A DNA stretch of 64,000 nucleotides. It comes from Ailurus styani. Taxonomy: Eukaryota > Chordata > Mammalia > Carnivora > Ailuridae. The notes beneath the pieces were generated by a model that worked only from the letters and a program-made list of their open reading frames with translations, ran no database searches and was not told where the DNA came from. Numbering within the stretch: position 1 is the first letter of the stretch; every line of letters starts with the position of its first letter. The stretch is from positions 129,540 through 193,539 of the forward strand of contig LNAC01001215.1 in NCBI GenBank assembly GCA_002007465.1, written 5' to 3'. Shown one piece after another: positions 55,986 through 64,000 of this stretch. Position numbers and translations under genes: made by a program.

Positions 55986-58584
55986 AGCAGTAATACTCTG
56001 GCAATGCCAGATTGAATACTGAAGGATGCCTGGATTCCTGGGGACTTTAAGAAATCATACTATCATACCAGCCTTGGACTGCTTTCTTCCAGATTTTTAT
56101 ATGAGATAGAAAAATATTTTGGTTTTAGCCCATTTAACTTTGTATTTGCATTGTTTTAGATGAAATTAATCCTAAGTGACAGATTCCCATTAAAAAAAAA
56201 GAAGGGAATTTATTAATTATTTTTATTACTCTTACAATGAGGAATAAAATATCCTCCTTCTGGTCAGATCAGTTTATGTTGTGTCATACAATTTGAATAC
56301 CTATCATTATCTTAATAGGTTATTTTCTTTCCATTTCCTTCCTTCCATGTAAGAAAGGAATAATAATAGTTATTCTTTATTCAGTAGTAGAATTTAATAA
56401 GATGCAATCATGGAACAGTCATGACATAGATAAGGTGCCAAGAGTTTGACAGTGAATTACAGAAAAATTAAAATAGTATCTGGATATGAGTATACTCTGA
56501 AATGTAAAACTTTTAGGTACTAATTTTCTGAATTATTTAACAAGGAAATCTTTCCTAAAATGTGTTATATAGGAACCCAGTATATAAGCAGTAAACAACT
56601 AAGTTCTTTGGCAGGGGAAAGTTTCCTGTTTTTCCATCCTACCGACTATTCAACATGGCAGCCTTAATATATCTCTTGGAACTATTAAGCAGAGCAAAAT
56701 TTGAAAACACCATATAAAAATTATAGTTTTTAGTACATGTATCAAGGAAGTTGTTTTTAATATATGTTTTGGTTATATTAGCATGAACATGAAACCTATT
56801 CAGAATTTTAGGCAATTAACATACCCTGTCATTGAGACTATGATTCTTAGAGAATATACTGGGGGGATGGACAAACTGCTGAATGTCCTTAAGTAGTTTG
56901 CTAAATCCTAGGTAAATAAAATCATGGCTCTGCATATAAGGAGAACCCACGCATAAATTTCCTTTTTTTCTTCAAAGACTGTGCTTGTTGTTGTAAATGA
57001 GGACCCACATACTCAATTACCTGTGATTCAAGAAGGCAGCTGCAAATATATGACACCATGGATGCATCTGTAGAAGAAGAAGAAGAAAAAAAGCAGATGC
57101 TATGATTTTTATTTAGACTCCTTTCAAAGAAGAGATGAGACCCAATAGGAAGAAAAGTCACTAGACAATTAATAAACATTACTTTTCATCTCACTGCTTT
57201 ACTTTTATTGCCTCATCCTTTATAGTTTTATGGGTTTGTTCTTGCCGCCCTAATCTTTCCCTCTTGTAATTTTGTGTTGATTTAAAATCAGCTTTCCTGT
57301 GGCTTTTTTAGACTAGGGAGTTCTCCATTAATAGTGTGCTTGCCTAGCATTTTTCCTGAATCCTTCACAGCTCTAGTTAAGAGTTAAAAAAGTAGGTCAT
57401 AAAATTGAAATATGTCAATATAAAAATGAAGAAAAGTATTTGTCTTAGTATATTAGGAAGATTAAGCAATAGTAAGAGAGTTCTAGACCATGTAGGTTTT
57501 ATCTTTTGCTTGTTGAAGCTGCTCTCACATCTTTATAAAGACACTGGGTGACAGCTCTCCTCCAAGGTCAGGTTATTTTGTTACTGCAAGTGAAAAGCAT
57601 GAGGGAGATTTATTAGGTAGCAACAGGCATCTATGCATTTTATCTCTCTCCAATATAAATACCTAGGAGACGCTTGAAACAGTGTTTAAAAGGAGTCCTA
57701 ATGAATTATAAATGATGATAAATCTGACTTGATTTCAAAGTGATGGGCATTTTATATTTAACACTTCTACTATGGAGGTTGCCTTTTGTTACCTAGCTCT
57801 TTTAAGTTCAAATATATGATGCATTATGCAAAACTGGTATTTAAGGGCACCAATTAAAACAACAAAAACGTAAGAATGAAATATAAATATACAATGGTCT
57901 TTTATTGGCAAAACACTGAGAACTTGCATATAGAAGCATACACACCATACATGGATTTATCTATTTGGATTTACTATTTATAAGATCCATATTAGTTTTC
58001 GAATCAAAGGCATATTTAATTTTGACAAACTACAGACTATTGTTATTGTTCTTACCTAAGAAAGATCCAGTTACTCCCCAAAAAGGCTGCAAATGTTTTA
58101 TATGAGGAAACTATAAATACCTTTATGATGTTCCTTGCTATTTTGAACTTGGGTATCTTGGGTGCATGACAGAAATAATAAATATTTTATAACTTTGAGT
58201 TGTCTATATGCTTGTTTAAATTTCTCCAGGAATGAAATGGGTATAGATTACATCAGTTCTTTGTATGCATATTATATAAACTGGACAGGCAAATTGACTA
58301 AAAACAAACTACTGATTTCAGGATATGATTAGAAGTTAGGTAAATTATACCTATTAAGAAATGAAAAGCTTTGAAATTCCCCAATTCTGGCACTCATTTA
58401 CTAATCTCAGGTTCCACATTTGTAGATACTACTCTACAGTAGTGTTCACCTATTGGTCACTGTAAAAATTATGTGTACAAAAGTATTAATAAACTGCTAG
58501 CTGATAGCAAGTGCTTAATAAGCATTTGCTGTTAGATAATGATCTACTCCTTCTCACTATTTTTATTAATTGGAAAAATGCTAA
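55986..58584. other. 2.6 kb with no recognised feature
   Basis: AT-rich. A short (AGA)n patch near 57073-57090. No repeat family or exon-like frame recognised. Confidence 0.35.
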
Positions 58585-58810
58585 GTGCTTCAATGTATTA
58601 GATACTATTTTCAACACAAAAGTGCCTCCTTGTGTGGAGTTACATTCTGGTGGAGAAGATGGAAAGACAGGTAATAAAGAGATGATCAACATACTTGTAC
58701 CATGACAAAGAGTAATATATTCAGTGCTATGAAGATAAACAAGGGTAAATTATGAGAGACAGTTGCACTGACACTATGTTAGATAGAGTTGTTGGGATAT
58801 GTTTGTATTT
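58585..58810 (-). mobile_element. L2 relic, antisense
   Basis: GGAGTTACATTCTGGTGGAG, then GACAGGTAATAAAGAGATGA and TTCAGTGCTATGAAGATAAA follow the reverse-complemented L2 3' UTR ('GGAGCTTACATTCTAGTGGG', 'GACAGACAATAAACAA', 'AAGTGCTATGGAG'). Small open frames on both strands are shadows. Confidence 0.6.
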
Positions 58811-61800
58811 ATAGTAAATCGACTCATTTTTTCATTTCAGTGTTTCAGTAAGAAATTGTATTTCTTACATCTCCATTTTCTTTAAATACCAAGACTTTGA
58901 ACTGTCTCTCTTATCTCTATCCTTTCTCTGTCTGTAACTCTATTTAAACTCTAGTGAAAATGATAAAACATTCTGATTAACTTTGAAAACTTTAATTTTA
59001 AAGAAAAAAGAAAATACAAAGGGGAAAAATGCCTAAGTTGTGAAAACTATAAATAAACACATTTCCTTTTTATTTTTCTAAAATTTTTTTATCAGATTAC
59101 CTATCTACAGTTATTGAGAAACCTTGGTTTCATAACGTCATCTGCATCACAAGCCTTCCAGGCCATAAGAGCACAGTAACGTTGCTAAATTGTTAAACGT
59201 CCCTAGTGCAACTAGGGGTCTACGTTAAAAGTTGTGATGGTCAAGATTTAAATGATGTCACTTTGGCCTATTTCTAATATTAAATTTACTGGTTCCTTCT
59301 ATGGGGCTGATGACTAAGATGTAAAATTTGGGTTTGAGGTAGGTGGGAATCACACAGACCTTGTTCTTGAAGCAAACTTATTTTTTTAATCAGTAAAGTT
59401 CACACTGTAACATGAATCTTGTCCTCTTACATAATAATATACAGATTGTATTTCTACTCTTTTCCCCACAAACACAAGCATCCAAAACTATTTCAAAGTG
59501 GTTCAAAATTTATTTTCACAGACACATTTTAAACTTTATAATATTTAGTCTAATTTGGGGGAAATCGAAACAAACTTAAAGACATAATTCTCTTAAGGTG
59601 GGAGTGTGAAAGAACAGAGAGGAAACCTCAATATAAATGGACAGCATCACCAGGCTTTATAGTAAGCATCAGCCAGTGATGTGACAAGAGAAGCAATTTT
59701 GTAAGCAACACGGTAGTAATTAAATCAGCCATGAAGATACACGTCATTCATTATTATATAACTCAAAATTGTCAAATTCACTGCCTCTATAGGAATATAA
59801 ATTCCATTATACAGGACTAGATAAGACTGCATTAAAAAACATGGATGTTGACTAAGGAAATGGAAAGGAATACACATGACCTATCCTGTTTAATTAAATG
59901 TATCAAATAGGAAGACATAAACCAATCTCAGGTTTGTATTTGTGTGATTATAATATTTAAAGACAAATATCGTGATTAGTGTTTACCCTTATTTTCTAAA
60001 ACCCTGAAAATAGTATATATAAGATCATCTGAAATCCTGGTTTTGCTTATATGCTTCTAATTATATTTACCAAAAGTTACGAAAAGCATTGGACCAATCC
60101 ACTTACTGTCAAGACGTTATAATAATCACATATTATTTTGTACAATGGAAAATGCAAAATGTAACTTCATGGATTGTATAGAGGTAGGTATGATTTACTC
60201 AATTTTTCTGTTAAGTTGTAATTTGAAGGCATGCTGATACCGCCATTAAAGAAACAACAGTGACTTCATGCTCTCTTTTATATTCGGACTTTGCAGAATT
60301 GAGGAAAGTAGCCTCTGCCATAAACACAAGGACCCCACTCATGTGAATTCCAGAAGCCTGTATAGTTAACCCCTTTTCTATCTCTTGCTGTGAAAGAAAT
60401 TACTTGGCAAAATCTTAACCCCATCTGAATCTGATGTCTACTTCATTTTTGCACTGGAACCATACACTGAGAAAACTCACTACCTTGCTGACTGGTTTTA
60501 TCATAAATAAATGAAGGGCAGCTGTAAGTAGGCCTTTCGTGCTGCCTGCCAATCACACTACACTTCCCCAGTGTATTCACTCATTTCCTCTCCCTTTCTC
60601 CTGAGTACTTAGGACATATTTCCCTCTTGCTCCAACCTCCAATAACCTCTCGACTATCCTCATTTTCCGATTTTGGGCAAAAGAGGACTTTCAGATACTT
60701 CCATCACCAAATCTACCTACCTACAGCATTTACCCAGACGCTCTTGCTATTCAAGAACCCTTCATGTTATTGTATGTCATATCCTCTTTGTGTACCAATT
60801 CTTACCTCATTGTATAGACATGGGATACTTGTAGCTTCTTTCCTTTCTCTCTTCTGTATCACCCAGGTTTTGCTTTTTTTCCTCTCTCTCCTTCTCTTTC
60901 TAATGGAGGCATGCTCTTTATATTTATCTTATGGTCTTCTTGATACTAACATCTCATTTCCTCTCACTTGTCATCAGAATTATTTAGAGTGCTTATGTCC
61001 CCTGTCTTCAAACCCTTTACTTACATTTTTTTTAAATAACTCTAATAGAGCTCCCCACAATGCCTCATCCAACTTCCAGGAAACTGCTTCTGTTCAGGAA
61101 AGTCAGCAATGAGTTTTATTTGCTAGATTTAAGGGTCACTTTTCAGTCTTTATTGTACTCATCACAAACATTTTATGCAACTGACAATCCATCATAGAAA
61201 GACTTTCTTTACTTGCCTTCCCAGACATCACACTAACATTGTGTTTTTGAAATCTTATTTGACAATCTGCTCCATCACATTTTCTCAATCTTCTCTAATT
61301 TCCTGAACTAAAATATTGGAACATTTTATGTCTCATTCCTTTAACTTAGATTTTAGGCACATTTTCCTTAAAGAACTAATGAGATTCTTATACAGTATAG
61401 AATACTGAGGGAGGAGTCAAGTGTGTTTACAAATGTCAAGTGGTGTCATTAATATATTACTCTTGCTTAGTTACACTTAGAAGGAATTCTTGACAGGGAT
61501 GAAGAAGTAGTCACAATCATGTCATGAATTGTTTGTCCAGAAACGAAAGGTAGTATAAACTTTTCATCAAGTGCAAATGCAGAGTGTGATTACAACCAAG
61601 AAATAGATAGTATCATCTCTAACTTAGGGAAGCCAGCAAGGGAAGATAATGAAAGGGGATCAGCAAGAATTTAAATTACCCCAGTTATGAAATCAATAAG
61701 CCCTTTATTGACTAAATAACACTTTATAGAGGAAAACTCCTTCACCTGTTCGAAATTCTCTAGATTTGACCAATATTAAATTATGGTCAACGCCTGATGG

Positions 61801-61827
61801 AATGAAGCATCAAGAAATAAATTACAG
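58811..61827. other. 3 kb with no recognised repeat; one long pyrimidine-rich open frame
   Basis: No transposon recognised. 60540-61130 is pyrimidine-rich and contains the longest open frame outside tandem and transposon repeats (161 codons, 60627-61112, +). That frame opens with TTG, not ATG, and its translation is serine/leucine/phenylalanine-rich without a domain. Pyrimidine-rich strands are poor in stop codons, so I read it as chance. Confidence 0.35.
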
Positions 61828-61842
61828 CAAAACAAAGGTAGT

Positions 61843-62024
61843 TTTTTTTTTAAGATTTTATTTATGTGTTTGAGAGAGAGTGAAAGTGAGACAGATCACA
61901 GAGGGAGAAGAAGAAGCAGACTCACCGCTGAGTGGAGAGCCTGAAGTGGGGCTGGATCCCAGGACCTTGAGATCATGATCTGAGACCAAGGCAGACGCTT
62001 AACTAACTGAGCCACCCAGGCACC
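61843..62024 (-). mobile_element. CAN-SINE, antisense, older type
   Basis: Poly-T, AAGATTTTATTTATGTGTTT tail, GAGATCATGATCTGAGACCA, head CTGAGCCACCCAGGCACC. Flanks CAAAACAAAGGTAGT (61828-61842) and CAAAACAAAGGTGGC (62025-62039). Confidence 0.96.
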
Positions 62025-62160
62025 CAAAACAAAGGTGGCTGACATTCCCGCACATTTGAGTCTATGGATAAGAAATATGTGTCTACTTTATTACCTATGT
62101 TATAGCCAAGAAAACCTTCTACGGTAAACATGTCTTATTTAGCTTCTATTTTTTGTGTGT

Positions 62161-62341
62161 GTTTTTTAAGATTTTTAAATTTATTTAATAGAGAGAGAGA
62201 GGGAAAGCACAGAGGGAGGGAGAGGTAGAAGCAGACACCCCGCTGAGCAGAGAGCCTGACGTGGAACTCCATCCTAGGACTCTGAGATCACGACCTGAGC
62301 TGAAGGTAGACACTTAACTGACTGAGGCACCCAGGTGCCCC
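62161..62341 (-). mobile_element. CAN-SINE, antisense, older type
   Basis: TTTTTTAAGATTTTTAAATT tail, GAGATCACGACCTGAGCTGA, head CTGAGGCACCCAGGTGCCCC. The flanks share CTTCTATTTTTTG (62143-62155 and 62351-62363), with a small indel between head and repeat. Confidence 0.95.
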
Positions 62342-62363
62342 ATTTAAAATCTTCTATTTTTTG

Positions 62364-63454
62364 AAACAAAGAGAAAATATTATTTGTAGATAAGAGCACA
62401 AGATCAATCCTAAAAAACTTCAGTTAAGGCCTCCAGTTGGCCCAACTTGGAACAAATTCCCTGCACTTGGACTAATCACTATAAATAATGGCTGAAAATG
62501 TAGGAATAGCCTACTTCTGGGTCTGAGAGATAGGAGCTCTTCTATTGTTCTACACTCAACCTCTGGGTTATTAAATAGACATGTAACAATATATCCCAAA
62601 CTAAATTTTTGATGTTTACTTCTCATCCTGTTCCTTCCACAGATTCCTCTACCTTAGTAAATGGTAAATACAAAGTTATCCTTCACTTTCTTCTTTTCTC
62701 ATAACCTGCATCTAGTCTGTCAAATGTTCATGTACATGCAAAATATAGTTGCTTTATTTTTCTATATTAGAAATTTATCATTATAAAATATATTCACAGT
62801 GAAATATTTCAATAAAATATCTGCAGTTTAATAATAATCATAGGATTCATAATCATACGTTAGGGAAATAACACTGATTCGGCCACATCTTTAGTTTGAA
62901 CTGTGAGGAGGTTCTGTATAAGTAAATTTTGTGGAATGTTAATTTATTTAATGAACAGATTTGATAGCTATTAATTAGGCCCATAATTCTATCTGATATT
63001 AAGATTAATAATTCCATTTGATAGTAAAAACAGCCAAATCAGTAACACACATAGTAGATGATATTCACATATTGGTAACCTTCTTACCAGTATAGTTATT
63101 ATTGATGTGTGCATTCAGAACTTCATTCTCAAATACTTCAAAACATGCCACAATTTCAATGTCTTGTTAAATAACATTTAAAAATAATTAATATTGAAAT
63201 AAAATTATAACATAAACTGACATCTTTCACTTAGACATTGCTCATCACTTTTGCATTTCTTTTAATATGCCTTCTCTAGACAATTTTTTCAAAAAGGTTA
63301 AAATGGATACATTGCCTGATAATATATGGTCTTAATACAACATCCAAAGAGGTATATTAAGTTTTAAAAATAGTTTCTTTTTACCTCTTTTACATACCAA
63401 AAATATTGTTAGAATAGTAGCTACATTCTTCAATATAGGATTTGAGAAAAAATA
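62364..63454. other. No recognised feature
   Basis: AT-rich, nothing supported. Confidence 0.4.
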
Positions 63455-63467
63455 TATTCTACGGAAT

Positions 63468-63675
63468 TTTTTTTTTAAGATTTTATTATTTATTTGACGC
63501 AGAGAGAGAGATCACAAGTAGGCAGAGAGGCAGGCAGAGAGGGAGGCAGAGAGGGAGGAGGAAGCAGGCTCCCTGCTGAGCAGAGAGCCTGATGCGGGGC
63601 TTGATCCCAGGACCCTGAGATCATGACCTGAGCCGAAGGCAGAGGCTTTAACCCACTGAGCCATCCAGGAGCCCC
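63468..63675 (-). mobile_element. CAN-SINE, young mustelid-like type, antisense
   Basis: Both diagnostic words present. The GGCAGAGAGGGA unit is duplicated within the body (63530-63560), making this copy longer. Flanks TATTCTACGGAAT (63455-63467) and TATTCTACAGAAT (63676-63688), 12 of 13 matching. Confidence 0.96.
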
Positions 63676-63688
63676 TATTCTACAGAAT

Positions 63689-64000
63689 GTTAACAAAACC
63701 TTAAATTTGTATATAAGATAAAGGTATAGATAATGTTTTAATCCTATATATTTAGCTAAACACCATGTGAATTATTCAACAATATGTTCAGAATATCACG
63801 TATTCTTCATTATAACTTACTCTCATTTTGATAATTTATAATACTGTCCATATCTACATACTTAATATAAAATCAATACAAGAATAAACATAAAAATAAA
63901 TACATATATTGGGCTTCTATCAATGAAAAACAAACTTTAAAATATTTTTATTGCTGTGCACATGTGGTTGATTTATTTTAAAAAAGTGTTGTTTAATCTT
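63689..64000. other. No recognised feature
   Basis: AT-rich to the window edge; nothing supported. Confidence 0.4.

Overview
This window is non-coding nuclear DNA from a caniform carnivore, most likely a mustelid (weasel, mink, ferret, otter or badger group). The evidence is about 27 tRNA-Lys-derived carnivore SINEs (CAN-SINE/SINEC). At least eight of them carry a tail and head signature (the words ATCACAAGTAGGCAGAGAGG and TTTAACCCACTGAGCC on the antisense strand) that I associate with young mustelid copies. The family call rests on memory of consensus sequences, not on a search. The DNA is AT-rich, and I found no exon, no intact gene, no RNA gene and no CRISPR array. Every open frame I could explain is chance, a transposon remnant or a simple repeat.

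Layout. 0-8 kb: an old MaLR-type LTR, two old L1 3' ends, three SINEs and two MIR elements. 8-11.2 kb: an L1 ORF2 fragment, the 5' kilobase of a Tigger1-type DNA transposon with a dead transposase, an unclassified GC-richer block carrying a (CA)n repeat and a one-base assembly gap, and an antisense L1 fragment. 12-18 kb: mostly single-copy-looking DNA with one SINE and one hAT relic. 18-22.3 kb: two antisense carnivore L1 3' ends (one split by a SINE, one with clear target-site duplications), an L2 relic, a young SINE and, 17 bases past it, a perfect 30-bp-arm inverted repeat. 25.6-29.9 kb: two old L1 copies tail to tail, the second about 3.2 kb long and split by SINEs. 30.7-35.1 kb: a cluster holding four of the only five forward SINEs, plus the second one-base gap. 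35.1-39.7 kb: the longest stretch in which I recognise nothing. 39.7-48.6 kb: SINEs, two L2 relics, a 224-base pure pyrimidine tract, a solo MLT1-type LTR, a 30-base perfect palindrome and a GC-richer unclassified block. 49.2-56 kb: a nest of L2 interrupted by two L1 tails, further L1 3' ends in both orientations (one young, with G-quadruplex motifs), and long (AT)n and (TG)n arrays. 56-64 kb: quiet DNA with a weak L2 relic and three SINEs near the right end.

There is no gene network to describe: this is layered transposon debris in what looks like a gene desert or a very large intron. I see no convincing undescribed biological system. The observations most worth a second look are the perfect hairpin at 21986-22050, the two duplicated-flank gaps (probable assembly errors), the long H-DNA-capable tract at 41929-42152, a SINE with extra 5' sequence inside its target-site duplication at 5651-5879, and the strong strand bias of the SINEs.
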